From Dryocosmus kuriphilus (Eukaryota > Arthropoda > Insecta > Hymenoptera > Cynipidae): a stretch of DNA of 64,000 nucleotides. The notes under the pieces are model-generated. The model ran no database searches. It saw nothing but the letters and a program-made list of their open reading frames with translations, and was not told the origin of the DNA. The DNA lies in the NCBI GenBank assembly GCA_038277395.1, contig CM076196.1, positions 88,291,786 through 88,355,785 of the forward strand. The letters run 5' to 3'. Within the stretch, counting starts at the first letter, position 1; every line of letters begins with the position of its first letter. Below, piece by piece: positions 1 through 12,343 of the stretch. The position numbers and the translations under genes were made by a program.

Positions 1-667
1 TTCAGCTCAGCAATTTATTTTTTTCCTAATAAACTTAAATAGTTATTCTAACAAAATTGGCTTTATTACCGGAACAAATAACTTTATTAGCTTAGCAAAT
101 CATTTTTTTTTTAACAAAGTTTTATTGCTGTTATAAAAAAATTGGCTTTATTCTTAAAACAAATAACTTTGTTACTGTTACAAAGATTTTCCGAAGAAAG
201 ACAACTTTGTTAATTTTACCCATATTTTTTTATAGTGCAAACTTTACAAATTTATTTTGTCAAAGTATAAATTTTTTTTTTTTTAATTAACAAGATATTT
301 TTTTCTGAGTAGATAATTTTTTATATTTTTACGTACATAAGCTTTTTAAAAAACTGTCCCTGTATTTTCTAGACAAATAATTAAATTGATATAATCTAAT
401 TATTTTTTTGTAACTGAGTAGTTTTATATTGATGTAAGCAAGGGCGATGAATTAACCCAAGTTCTAACCTCAAAATTCAATCTCTAAATTGTACTGAACA
501 AATATTACGTGTGGATATTTTTTGACAAAGGAGCACTACTCCGGTTTCAAATTAAATGGTGTGTACAGAGCCAAAAATTTGATCCATTTTAATTCTTTTT
601 ACATAAAACGACAATATCGAATTGTAACCTGAACATTCGATGGAATTCACTCTTGTCATATTTTATA
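1..667. other. AT-rich sequence, no gene seen
   Basis: Very AT-rich, with many T and A runs and decayed TTTATT-like repeats. No open frame with recognisable protein and no RNA gene was seen. Confidence 0.6.
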
Positions 668-2159
668 CAGGATGATCCGCCAATACTCATAAATATTTGA
701 AGCCCAAATTCTTTGATGCACATCAAACAAAAAATCCTTATGATAGAATGCTGTGCGAGCAATAGTTTTTAAAGTATTGAGCATTCCAAGGAGCCAGTAG
801 AAGCTCGCTCTTTTCGCGCGTCGTCCTTAAGCATCCTGCGCAAACTCTAGAGCACACCTCACTTCACGTCATTAAAAAACTCGTAAGTCAGACTAGAGAA
901 AAAATTTTTCGAAAGAACGTGAAGTTCGTGAAACATAACACAGTCACTCACGTAGTAATTCCCCTAATTTAGATAGTAACAAAGGTATTGGTTTATAAAA
1001 ATTGCATTAAAGACATTAATGCTAATTAATTCGTAGTTTCTATAGTAAAGAACTAATTAATAACTGAAACTTTCATAAAAATGTCATATGAAATTGCAAG
1101 TAGTAATGCACAATTTGAATAATAATTCTTCAAAGTCTTTCAATCCATTTTTCGGTAAAAATAATTCAATGCATGATACGAATGTCTTATACCACCATTT
1201 CACCAACGTGACATTTTCTAGCATCCAAGATCACGAGAGATTTTCTGATTAGACTACTGAAATCGGACATGACTTAAAAATAAATGAGGGAAACATCTAA
1301 TAGCATATAGCAGATCAATGAATTCATTTTAGAGGTTGTTCTATCATCCCTTAAGCTTTCAAGGAAGAGAACCGAAACTTCGCGACAACCAAAATCACGA
1401 CAAATTCTTTTATCATACTTTTGAGGCAGAACATCACTTAAGAATAAGTGCAGGAACACACATCCTGCCAGGAAAAGGATTTGAACTTACAATTTGAAAG
1501 TTATTTCATCTTCCCGCAGAGAATCAACCATGGAAACCGCCATTTGTTAGTAATTAAAATCATGAGAGATTTTTTGATTAAACTATTGGATAGAAAATAA
1601 CTTCAAAATAAGCTTTAAAAAAACGTACCCTATGAGGAAAAGGGTCTGAATTTACTTTAAGCGTTCTTCTTTCGTCCCTCGATCAACCTCAATCAACAGA
1701 AAAGTAAAGGAAATAGGTATTTGAATTTACATTAGGAGTATTTTTTATTATCTCTCTGACTTCGAAGAAAGTAAATTTACATTTTCTTACAACCGCAATC
1801 ACGGTAAATTTTCTGTTCCAATAATGGAAGTCGGAGTAACTTTACAATAAATCCGGGGAATCACTATGCGAGTGACTGTGTTATGTTTTTTACGAACTTC
1901 ATATTTCCTTCAAAAACTTTTTCTCTGGTCTGACTGCTGCGATCTTTTTTACTGACTTGAAGTGAGGTATGCTCTAGAATTCGCGCAGGATGCTTAAGGA
2001 TGAGGCGCGAAAAGAGCGAGCTCCTATACTGGCTTCTTGGAATGCTCAATAGTTTAAAAACTATTGCTCGCACTGCATTTTATCATAAGTATTCTTTTGT
2101 TCGTTATGCAACAAAGAATTTGGGGTTCAAATATTTATGAGTATTGGCGAATCACCCTG
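668..2159. mobile_element. non-autonomous TIR element with ~300-bp inverted repeats
   Basis: The two ends are inverted copies of each other. The left arm (668 to about 972) starts CAGGATGATCCGCCAATACT, and the right arm (about 1848-2159) ends with the reverse complement of CAGGGTGATTCGCCAATACT. Each end is flanked by TA (666-667, 2160-2161), which fits a Tc1/mariner-type TA target duplication. The roughly 870-bp core has no recognisable transposase, so this is probably a non-autonomous element mobilised by another one. The arms differ at many scattered bases, suggesting an old insertion. The superfamily is an inference from the TA flanks. Confidence 0.75.
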
Positions 2160-2161
2160 TA

Positions 2162-2388
2162 TAAAAAGAATCAAAATGAGTCACTTTCTCGTTTGAGTTT
2201 TTAAAAGGTAGTCAAGAAAACATTATTTTAACATGAATTTTGAGTTTAATAATAAATATGCATATTGATGTTTCAAATTTTAAGGTACAAAATTTTATAC
2301 TGAAGAATATGTTTGTTTTTCTTTTATAATAAAAAATAACGTTCAATTTTAATTTGAGGTTATACTTTTTTATAGATATTTATGCAGG
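2162..2388. other. AT-rich spacer ending in a splice-acceptor-like site
   Basis: There is no gene here. The stretch ends in a pyrimidine-poor run followed by TTTATGCAG at about 2380-2388, which would serve as the 3' splice site of the frame described next. Confidence 0.4.
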
Positions 2389-2692
2389 GAAAAGATTTTT
2401 AAAAGTAACAGCTGTACCATCTTGCAATTTACCAGCATCAACGATTGACACTTCAAAGAAAAATCTGGAAGAACTAACTGCAATAAAATGTAGAGAAGAG
2501 CGAACAAAAATCGTGAAAATAATAAGGAAAAAAGAGCCGATCAAGATAATATTTCTATCAGACGGTGTAGATAAATCCACTAAGGCTACAAATTTCAGCA
2601 ATACAGAGTTTCATTTTTATATAGTATTAACTAGCAAAGTTAAAAAAATGGCTCCTGTTTACATCTTTCAACAGCAAGGTGCCTCCTTATGA
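2389..2692 (+). pseudogene. possible C-terminal exon of a THAP-domain protein (remnant)
   Basis: An open frame of about 100 codons follows a possible acceptor at 2388. It begins with a basic GKRFLKVTAVPS stretch followed by CNLP, then a lysine/arginine-rich segment, and stops at 2690-2692. The (K/R)RLLK..AVPS(.)LP pattern is the C-terminal signature of THAP zinc-finger domains, which occur in P-element transposases and in host regulators. The upstream C2CH part of the domain is not visible nearby, so this is a detached exon, a transposon fragment or a chance resemblance. Nothing after the first 20 residues was recognised. Confidence 0.3.
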
Positions 2693-3574
2693 CCGCCATA
2701 TTGGCTGGTCGCCATCTTGATTACGGCACGATTTCTGTTCCCAATAGTTTCATTTGCGAATCTGTCTCGATTGGATCGAACCCGATTTTTGCCGAGCCGA
2801 ATGCCGGGCAGCCGGCGTATGTTTTGCCGGCGTTCGCATGTTTTCCGTTTGCGCCTTTTGCTGAGATTTCTGCAAAATATTCCATAAGTTAGATTAGCCG
2901 TCGGGTTTAGTTAGGGAGGAAATTCGGTAGGCCTAAGCAGGTAGTTCGGTGGTTCAACGAATCCCATCACACAAGCGTTTCCGATTTTTCATAGAGTATA
3001 AGCGTGAGATTATATATAGAGAACAAATTAATTATAATAATAAAATTTTCTGGGTCTGTGTATCTATATTTAAATGTATATATTTCTGAAATGTATCACT
3101 GTCATCACATTATTTTTTCCCCTACTTCCGAAGGTTAATTTTGATGGGGTGAGGCATTTTTCATATAGTGGCTTTCAGATTCTCATATTCTGTGTATGGC
3201 AAGTTGAAAAGATTGTTTCAGTCTTTCGTCTAAAGTGTATTGACATCGTTTTTAATTCGCTTCGAAACTTTGATATAGTGAATTCTACATTCTCACAGGT
3301 TTTATAACAGTTACTGCAAAATCTTTTTCATTTATTCAAACGAAAATATCAATTTTCTCGGTTGAAAACCACTGTATTAATTTTTGATACACAAACCCTA
3401 TTTTCCTATTCTAAAACGATATTATACTAAGTTTTAATTCATTTTTATCATTTATTCTAATAAAAGTCTCTCAGTGTATGGCTTTCTCGTAAATTACGTG
3501 ACGATAAATTTCTGCCGTTCTGGTGAAGGACTCCTTATATCCATTGTATCTTCCTACATTTGTCGTATGGGCCT
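2693..3574. other. GC-richer island in AT-rich DNA, then plain AT-rich sequence
   Basis: About 2696-2960 is clearly more GC-rich than its surroundings, with several GCCGG/CCGGC words and a TTAGTTAGGGAGG segment. It resembles the inside of a retroelement LTR or 5' region, but no termini or coding sequence were found. From about 3000 to 3574 nothing is recognisable. Confidence 0.35.
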
Positions 3575-4561
3575 TTTAAAATTAAAGATCGAACCATTGA
3601 CCAATGTAATTTGGTAATTTATAATTTTTTGTTAAAGCTTCTTTGGCTTTAGCAAATACATTCTCATCACGTGTCTTGCGCTTCGCACTCGAATAAAGTT
3701 TGTCCAAAACAAGGTGACATTTTTTCTGCAGTTTAAATTAAAATAAAAAATTTTTATTTTTAGAAATATTTTTCACGATTAAAACAAAAATTATGCGTCC
3801 TATCAAAAAATGGTTTAAAGCAAATATTTAAACCTTTTTGAGATGAATAATTTTTCTTCTGAACATTTTTTTCACATCTTGCATAGTTTCGCTGGAAAAT
3901 TAAATTCTTGATTTTTAATAAAATGTTTCATGGTTAAAACGAAAACTATATGTATGTGTTATAGAAAAAAAGTATAAAGGAAACCTGTAGATGTTTTTGA
4001 AATAAATAACTTTGCGTCTTAACATTTTTTTTCGTATCCCGCATAGTTTAGCGGGAAAATTGAATTCTTGATTTTTATTAATAATATTGTTGACCATTAA
4101 GACGAAAAATATGCGTCTTATAAAAAAATGTTATGCAGCAAATTTGTAAGACAAAACCTTTTTGAGGTGAAAAACTTTGTTTCTTAACCTTTTTTTCGTA
4201 TCTCGCACAGTTTGGGCGAAAAATTGAATGTTTGTTATTTGAAGAGCATTTTGGATGGACAAAACCAGAACGTAAAACGTCTTTTTTCGTATTCAGGGGG
4301 TCTCGAAAGGTCGAGATTTCATGAAATCCGCGAAAGTCAGCTTTCGCATAAAACTAGTACCCTCTCATTGAGATGAGAATGCAAAATTTTAATTTTTCAT
4401 CGAAATCGCAAAAAGAATTTACGTTTTGGACAAACTTTATTCGAGTGCAAAGCGCGAGATACGTGATAAGAATGTATTTGTTAAAGCCGAAGGAGCTTTA
4501 ACAAAAAATTCAAAATTACAAAATTACACTGGAAAATGGTTTAATCTTTAATTTTAAAAGA
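3575..4561. repeat. fold-back copy of the modular GC-palindrome repeat family (copy A)
   Basis: Arms of about 140 bp (3575-3712 and 4425-4561) are inverted copies. Both carry the TTTGTCCAAAAC / GTTTTGGACAAA end, a GCGCTTCGCACTCG-type motif and the GTTAAAGC..CTTTGGCTTT segment. Between them are three degenerate tandem modules of about 155-160 bp (starting near 3778, 3935 and 4098). Each contains a TTAAAACAAAAA..TATGCGTC segment and a CGTATC..GCATAGTTT..CGGGAAAATT segment. The module near 4290-4375 (TCAGGGGGTCTCGAAA, GAAATCCGCGAAAGTCA, CTCATTGAGATGAGAATG) also occurs in the copies at 23008, 40889 and 42635. There is no coding capacity. Confidence 0.7.
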
Positions 4562-7500
4562 TCTATACGCACAAATATAAAGGTGTGTACAATTGTAGAA
4601 TATCGTTTAACTGATAATGTTTGATTTTGAGCTAATTCTAAAAAGGGATGTAAACAGTGTCCTTTTCTGATTCTGAAGACTTGTTAGAAGTTTGGCACCC
4701 TTCCTTTGCAACTTTAACAATTTTAAATAATCCATTTCAAAAGCATCCGTAGAGTTCTGAACATCCAAAATTTTTACTAATTAATTTCGAAACATTCCAA
4801 TTAAAAATCTTTCAATTCGTGACAGTTGAAGTTTAATTATGAACGCTTCAAAGCTGCACTTATTCAATTCTGAAACCTTCATTTTAAAAGTATCAAAATG
4901 TCAACAATTTAAAAAAATCTTTAGTCTTTAAAGTTTAATTCTGGTAAGAGGTTCAAATAATACGCTGTTCAGTGTTTGACTTTTAAATTTTGAAAACTTC
5001 CATTTTAAATTTTTAAAACATCGATTTGAACATTTTTAATTTGAAATATTTTTCTAATTTACAAAAGAAGCACAAAGTTATAAACGATTTAAAAGCATTC
5101 CCAAATGGTACCTTTTGAAAAAAGTTAAAAAATTGGAAGCATTTTTGCTATGATAGGTAAAAAAAATATTGAACGAATGTTCAAAATATAGTTAAACCTA
5201 TATTGAAAAATAGTAAAAGAATATTCATCTAAATTTTTCTGCCCCTATCAGATAACACGCAAAGAACATGAAACGGTGTTTGTGTAAATATTAAAAATGG
5301 TATAGCAGGTTTTATAGAGAAAAGAAAATATGCCAGAGGGAGATATCGATAAAGAAAGGTTGATAAGCTTTTTATGATTTATGAGAAACCTGTATTTCAG
5401 TGGCTTCTATCATTGAAGCAATGTTTCCACATAAGAGCATTCACCCACCTTTTAGAGTTGCTCATGAATATATCATTGATGCTTGAGGTTAAGTAATTCA
5501 GATAAATGGATAGTCGTAAATACATGTCATAAAACGCTACTACAACTGGTAATCAGTTATCAGAAGCTTCAAGAGATAGTTAACTTCACATTGAAATAAT
5601 TATGGAAACCGATGTTGGTCTTGTCCAGTAGATTGTGAATTTCCTATGCGTAATAACAATTTCAAACATGTTTACACACATTTTCAAATATCTATTACAA
5701 TTTTCTAATTGACTTCTGATAACTGCTTTATTTTATAATAAATTAATTCACATGCATGTAAAAAATGGACATATTTTATGGAACTATGAGAAATAAAGAA
5801 ATTTTACAATCGATCACATTTTTAAGTTCCCAATATTTTAAATTCATCTCTAAAAATAAGTGCTAAGATATATATTTGAAATTTGCAATGCTTTAAATTA
5901 AAATTGATGCATTTTCGTGAAAAACAAGACAATAAGTCCATTTTTGTTGGCTCTTCTGAATGATAGCGAGGAGCAATTTTTAAAAGTTCTAATCTGAAAT
6001 TTTTCACCTTGTCGTACAGTTTCAGTTTAAATATTGTGCAGCTATAAACGATTAAAATATTAATAATAATTGTAAAATTTAAAATAATTTAATTTAAAAT
6101 TTTCGAAATGTGAGTAATTGAAGTTCGCGAAATTGTTCAATTTTGTATGCTTCGTGATAAAATTGTTCAATTGCAATTTGTTTAGCTTAAATTTAAAATA
6201 GTTAATTTTTTAATTTACTGTTCAAAATGGTTGAACTGCGAAAAGTATAAGCTGCAATTTAAAATTGGACAATTTTGAAAGCTACAATTTTCAATCTTAC
6301 AAGTTTCAAAGTTCAATTACATGCTTTTCGATCTCAAATGCTTAGATTTGAGACTGTACAATTTAAAATAATTTAATGTGAACAAAATTAAGATTTTCAA
6401 GATTCAATTATTTTGCAATCAATCTCAATTTTCCACTTTTCGTGAATATACTTAATCCCAATTAACAATTGACAAAAATTAAAATCTTTAAAAAACAGGA
6501 ATAGTAGAAAACTGAATCTTGCATTAACTGCAGTAAAAATTTAATTCAATTCAAGGCGTAGTGATCATGAAAAATACATGTACTTTCGAAATTTAACGTT
6601 CTTCCTAAATTTTTTACCACTGATATAAAACGATGCTCCGAATTCCAATTCAATCCGAAGTATTTTGTTTGAATAAACTACAGAGTACTATGTAAAAAAG
6701 CTTGAATGGGTTAACAAAACGTAATTTAGAAAGTTTGCTGAGTTAAAGAATAGTAGAATACTGAAAGTTGAATCTTCTTCATAGAATGGACTTTTCTTCT
6801 TTCTGTAAGACCTTTCAGTCACCATTGAAAATTGGAAACATTGCTGACTTGAAATGAAAAACGACACTTTAATGATTGTTATATCGTAGAACTGAGAAAA
6901 ATAATTCAATTTAAAATATTTATTTTGTAAAATTTATGAGAAGATGTTACCAAAAAAACTTCAAACTTCACCGTTTTTTAAAATAATAATTAAAAGAAAA
7001 GAATAAGAACATAATTGTGGAATTTATTGATTTACATCTTTTTCAAAATGAATTATTATAAGTGGTAGTGACAATTCAAAAATTCAAAGAACGTCATAAA
7101 TAGTTACAAGAAATTTTGCACAAAAATATTGATTCTTATTAATGAAAACGAGCGAAATAACGCTGATAATACTTATCGAACTCTGCAATTTTTTGCGAAG
7201 AATTTATAAAATAGTAAAAGAAGACAAAATAGAACATCTCATGTACTATTATTTTCTTAATCAATTATTCAGAAATATGAATATGATATGACAGAGATTC
7301 CATTAAAATGGCAATGAATGGAATTAATAACGAAAACGTGGAAGGAAGAATCAAAACCTTTGTTCTAATTCCACCTCATTATCATAACGATATCCGTATC
7401 TTTTTGTTCTTGAACTTTCAAAACTCCTTTAAAAGTTACTTCTTCCAAACTGAATCTCTACGTTACCGCAAGCTGAGATCATAAAAATTTGGTAAATCTA

Positions 7501-10500
7501 CGTCGTTCGATAAAAAATCTGAGGAAAAAAAGTCTCTTTGTCATGAAATCGTTTCTCTTAAAAACTAAAGCTTATACCTTCAAATTTTCATTGTAAATAC
7601 TATTTATAATGAAAATGTACTATTTACTATTTATTAACCAGTGAAATACAATTGTCAAATATTTATCAATTAAAACTATTAGTTAATGATAACGTACACG
7701 CGGAGAAAAATGGATGTTAAAATCTATGTAGATATTAAAGGATCAGGTAATACCGCCTGAAAAACAGATATTAGCGTGTATCTTGTTGAAATATTATACG
7801 AAAGTCAAATTATATTTTGGTTTACTGTCTGAAACGTTAAAATAAAATATCCGGATATTTAACTGTCTGGTAAAGCGTATGCGCAACTCGCTGTGAGCAA
7901 CAAAATGCGCGAGGCCACATTTTTTATGAAATGCCGTCACATTGAACCGTATATTGATGCCAAGATTGTGCGATAATCTCATTTAAACTATAAGGTCAAT
8001 GCTTCAATATTAGAATTGCAATTATGCAACTAATTCGGAGATATTACCTGTATTAGGTACAATTTTCTCGTAACAATTTTTATTTTTCTCATTTTGCAAT
8101 CTTATACAGTTTTTTCTGATTGCGAAAGAAAAGTTTGTTTGACAACCATAATGTTTTAGAGATTAGTCTTACTGACGAGATTTATCAGAACAAATATAAT
8201 ATTTTTTTCAAGGAATGATTCAACGTTTACTACGTACAAGGTGCTAGCAATAACAGTAAAAGGCATTCCAATATTTCGTAAGAACTAAGCCAAAATGTGT
8301 GAAGCCATTAATTGTTCTTTTTTATTATTTCCTCTAAGACTATTATGTGCATTGAAACTTGGCAGAGAAGAAGACTTCTTATTTTTATTCCACACTGGAA
8401 AGTTTTAATAGAAAAATTTCATAATTTATTAAACCAGATGTGATTCTATTTATTTTTTAAATGCTTAAGGGTCGTTGCAAAATAGTTTTGAAATTTGGAC
8501 TATAATCTGTTTTATGAAACTGAACTTTTCAGAACCAACATAACACAAAAATACTCATTTCAGAAATTAAGAATCATTTTTCTATTGTGGATAAATTTTA
8601 TAAAGAAAGCGATGTGCATGACAGTGTGCTACAGAACAGCTCTACAAAACGGAACAAGTCGAGTTTCAAAATTAATTTGAAAATATTTAGAGTTGAGATA
8701 AAATCTTTTAAAATACTGCAAACAAAATTCTGGCGCTCTATTTGACGGTGCGTCTCCAGATTATCATTATGTCTTTGTTTTACTGGCAATCTTTCAAAAC
8801 TTGCTAGAGAATGCGGTAACATGAAAATCATACGACTCACAATTTACAAAAATTTGTTAACTTACAAGCAATTAACATTTTTGTCCTTTTGTAATCACTT
8901 AAACAGGAATAAAATTAATGATTTTTTATTATTTTTTTTAGATTTTTCAACGTGATTTTTTCGAGTTCTATCCTAAAATATGTGTGTAACCGATGGAAAA
9001 CAAAACTTCAGGGACAAACTTTTAAGCATAATTAAGCACCTTTAGAACTAAAATAGTTGTCTCTCTTGCTAATTTTTAGTTTCCTCAATGTAATACAAAT
9101 GAGTCTAATAAATCATTCACAAAATTCTTTCATTATTAATTTTTTGTTTTTTGCATGCGCATTTAATTGATAGATCAAACGAACTTAGCTGAAGTGAAGT
9201 TCGATCTAAATTATATCTCGAGAACAAGACGGAATATAATTTCCCATTTCTAAGACAAAGATACTAAAATTTTGAAAGTTTCCTAAAAACGATTTTGATG
9301 TGAGTACTTTATCTTACTATTATTTTTAAGAAATCTATTAAATCATGGAAATGGGTCAAACTTCTGGGACTTAAATTTCACAACTTTTTGGCAGCGACTC
9401 TTAAATGCGAGGATAAATATTTTCTTTTGTGAATTTTTACTAATGTCAAGACTAAGAATTAAAAGTTTGTTTACCAACGGCGAAAATTCGAAATAAAATT
9501 TTTTATGTATTAGTCTTTATTAAAATTATCACAGATTTTGATTATTGAACATAATTATAAGTTTAATGTAAACATGAATTACAATCGTCCTTCTTGCTTG
9601 GCAGATGATAGAGAAATATGCTTTAATAATTGTGGTTTTTGTGGGCTTAATAAAATGTGAAATGCATTATCTGATATGATATATGTACTTTGAAATTGCC
9701 ACTACCATCAAGAGCACTTGATATAATTCCAAGAGATTTTGGAAAGAAGTAGTGTTTAAGCTCAAGTCAGGCATGGAGAAAATTGTCAAATATTGGCTAA
9801 GATATGCCTGGCATCGCTCGCGTCTCGATCGTAACTCACGTACCTATGTACATCCTCTATAAATCTCCATGTACCCAGATTTTTATGGACGATATTGGTG
9901 TTCGCGAATTCGGGTTAAAGATCTTGTCAGTTCATTTCCTCCTGAATTCCTTCTGAATTCTCAATGACAAGCGAAAGAAGAAAAAGTGGATTTATGTAGT
10001 TTTCCTTTAAGAGAAAAGACATACCACTTTATTTATCGCATGATCTGTCATACGGTGTGTAATTTTGATAAATCGTATCAAAACGGATTAGATTAGCAGA
10101 TAGTACTATTGGAAAATACAATTATTAATTAAAAGTTTTAATGATGATGATGCCTGAAACTCAAAAGTTCTGGGAACTGGGAACTAGACAAAAAAGGATC
10201 TTTTGATAGCATAAAAATGTAATTGTGACTTAAAGGAAAAACTCTGGTAATTACTTTGTGTTCTTTTCTATATTCGAACCTTTTATCAAATAAAAAGTCA
10301 TGGATGTTATAAAAATATTAAAGAAGAAAAGTTTTGTAAGTATTATACCTGAATAGATAATTAATAGTTAAATATTATCGCAGCACATATCTTCCATTAT
10401 GTAACACAATACGAGATTTTTTCCCACGAAGGAAACAAGTAATTCTATTTCAGAATAATAATTATTCTGAAATTATAACTTATTATGACTATTATAATAG

Positions 10501-10862
10501 TTACGTCTATACCTTATCTCTGTTATATGTATAGATAAATTTTTATAGTTATGGTAGGAGACATTTGAAAAAGACCAAATAGTTGTAATTACAATAAATT
10601 TTTGTCAACACTCCGCAAACCAAAGACATATTTATTTCTCATTATTATGATTTCTCGTATCGTATATTAGTGAAATAAAATTTAATGTACTTATAAATAG
10701 TGTTGCATTGGAACCGAGAAAATCGGTTACCTCGTTCAACTTGACTACGCTCTCGAGAAATCTTTCGATACATCCTACTCGGTGAATCTTTTGTTTTACT
10801 CGTATCAGATCTGTCGTCATTCCGAGCGAGAAATCGTCTACTTATTTCCAACGCGATTTATT
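4562..10862. other. 6-kb AT-rich gene-free stretch
   Basis: No exon, RNA gene or complete mobile element was recognised. About 4680-5110 and 6040-6480 consist of cryptically simple DNA with loosely repeated TTTAAAAT/TTCAATT words. A somewhat GC-richer patch lies at about 9790-9930, with one TATAAAT but no convincing promoter layout. A short frame at about 9605-9679 starts just after a good splice-acceptor-like sequence (CTTGCTTGGCAG) and reads as a hydrophobic, signal-peptide-like peptide of 24 residues. It cannot be joined in phase to the trehalase exons 22 kb downstream. Confidence 0.5.
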
Positions 10863-10896
10863 ATTCCGTGCGGACATCAGTTGGGACAAAAGGAAT

Positions 10897-10978
<82 letters not shown>

Positions 10979-11135
10979 CTTCCAGTTTTATTTTCCTTGA
11001 AAAAATTTTTTTCCGAATTTCCAGCGAAACAAAGTAGAGGCTCCTACTTTATTGCCTCCTCTTTCATTTTCCAAACTTTCAGAGCGATACTTTATTTCAT
11101 TTGGACATGAGTTAGGACAAAAGAAATTCAGGACT
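10863..11135. repeat. imperfect direct repeat pair around a (TA)n tract
   Basis: A segment of about 35 bp at 10863-10900 (CGGACATCAGTTGGGACAAA) recurs at about 11093-11130 (TGGACATGAGTTAGGACAAA). The copies are 230 bp apart, with the (TA)n microsatellite and a pyrimidine-rich segment between them. It could be a local duplication or the ends of an old element. Confidence 0.45.
10901..10975. repeat. (AT)n microsatellite, about 75 bp
   Basis: This is an uninterrupted AT dinucleotide run. The apparent open frames of repeating Tyr-Ile across it are artefacts. Confidence 0.97.
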
Positions 11136-11428
11136 AGCTTGGTCACGTGAACCACCTTTTACATGGCCTTTAGTGACAAGCATTTTAAAATGATTCGAAA
11201 TGGATAAAAATTTTAATTCAGAAGATGAAACTAGAAACGATTTATCTCAGTAGAAATATTCTAAAACCTTATGACCTTATGCAAACTTTGTAAAAAGATT
11301 TTAAATCCTAAAATTTGTTTAAATCGTTTGAAATCTTTTTGAAATCTTGTAAAATCTTCTGAAACTTTTATTATATTCTTGTGATGTCATTTTAAATCTT
11401 TTAAAATTATATTTATGAACATATTATA
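11136..11428. other. AT-rich flank of the Tc1 insertion
   Basis: About 11290-11410 contains loosely repeated GAAATCTT/TAAAATCTT words. There is no gene. Confidence 0.5.
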
Positions 11429-12338
11429 CAGTCTGTTCCACAAGAAAGAATACGCATTTTCTCGAAAAGTTTTAAAGATTTTTGTTCGTTTCTTTTTCTG
11501 CCTGACTGTACGTTTCAAGGGCAAGAGCGGAACTGCCGATTTGGTTCAGTCTCATTCGAAGTGTCGGATAGTGAACAAGTTTGCGCAATGAGTGCAGTAT
11601 ACGCTAAACGGTTCGAAGCTGTATTTTTGTGCAGCAATGCACACGGACCAAAACTTTCATACTCAGCTGCTGCTAAAGTGCTTAAAAAGTCTAAGTACTT
11701 CGTGCAAAAGTGGGTGGAGCGGTATAGGGACACAAAAGCTGTTGACGATCTTCCAGGAAAAGGAGAAACGCGAGCAACGTCCAGCAAGAGGATAAGGGGA
11801 TCATCGCACTATTCAAGCGCAACCCCACTCTGCGGCTGCGCGAAGCCAAGGCTAAGCTAGCGGAGAAGGGATTAGACGTTAGTATAAACACCATAAGACG
11901 CAGATTAGCTGAGGCAAACATGCAGTACCGTAGCACGAGGCAGAAACCCCTGCTCTCAGAGCCTCTGCAAGAACTGGAAAGCTGAAAATGGCGTCGTCAC
12001 CTTGGCCTGGCCTTCACAATCTCCTGATGCCAATCCGATTGAAAATGTGTGGAGTGTCGTTAAGAGAAAACTTGCAGGAAGGCGTGTATTCACCCTCAAG
12101 CAGCTCTCTCGACGAATTAGAGAGGTGTGGCGCTCTCTATCTTTAGAATATGCTGAAAAATTAGTCGAGAGCATGCCCAGAAGATGCCAGGCCATTATCG
12201 AGAATAATGGCGATTGGACCATTTATTAATATAAGTCCTCCCTAATTTTTAAAGCGTTTTTTCATACCAAAAAATAAAAATAAAGTTTTCTTTAAAACTT
12301 TTCGAGAAAACGCGTATTCTTTCTTGTGGAACAAACTG
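11429..12338 (+). mobile_element. internally deleted Tc1-like DNA transposon
   Basis: Terminal inverted repeats of about 50 bp begin CAGTCTGTTCCACAAGAAAG on the left and CAGTTTGTTCCACAAGAAAG on the right (reverse complement). They are flanked by TA (11427-11428 and 12339-12340), the target duplication of the Tc1/mariner superfamily. The 910-bp length is well below the 1.3-1.7 kb of complete Tc1 elements, and the missing part is the middle of the transposase. The ends are well conserved, so it could be mobilised in trans if a full relative exists. Confidence 0.9.
11588..12229 (+). pseudogene. Tc1 transposase remnant, catalytic centre deleted
   Basis: From the ATG at 11588 the frame reads a helix-turn-helix DNA-binding region (YSAAAKVLKKSKYFVQKWVE, ending in a GKGETRATSSK hinge), as in Tc1 transposases. 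A frameshift at about 11790 moves the second DNA-binding helix-turn-helix (IIALFKRNPTLRLREAKAKL...) to another frame up to about 11960. The sequence then jumps to the C-terminal end of the catalytic domain: WPSQSPDANPIENVW holds the last catalytic acidic residue and the conserved PD.NPIE motif, followed by VVKRKLAGRR and a helical tail ending at 12229. The segment with the first two catalytic aspartates is absent. It would have bound the element's own ends and cut DNA; in this state it cannot. Family assignment is firm, from motifs read in the sequence. Confidence 0.88.
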
Positions 12339-12343
12339 TAGAT

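Noticed and set aside
9605..9679. Signal-peptide-like 24-residue frame after a good splice acceptor, considered as the missing first trehalase exon
   Set aside because: It lies 22 kb upstream, has no donor in the phase needed by the exon at 31520, and ends in a stop. It could be a chance hydrophobic frame.
9855..9935. TATAAAT followed by TCAGTTC considered as a core promoter
   Set aside because: Spacing of about 70 bases is wrong for TATA-Inr and no gene starts downstream.
10782..11110. Overlapping open frames with long Tyr-Ile runs
   Set aside because: They read through the (AT)n microsatellite; no other coding signal.
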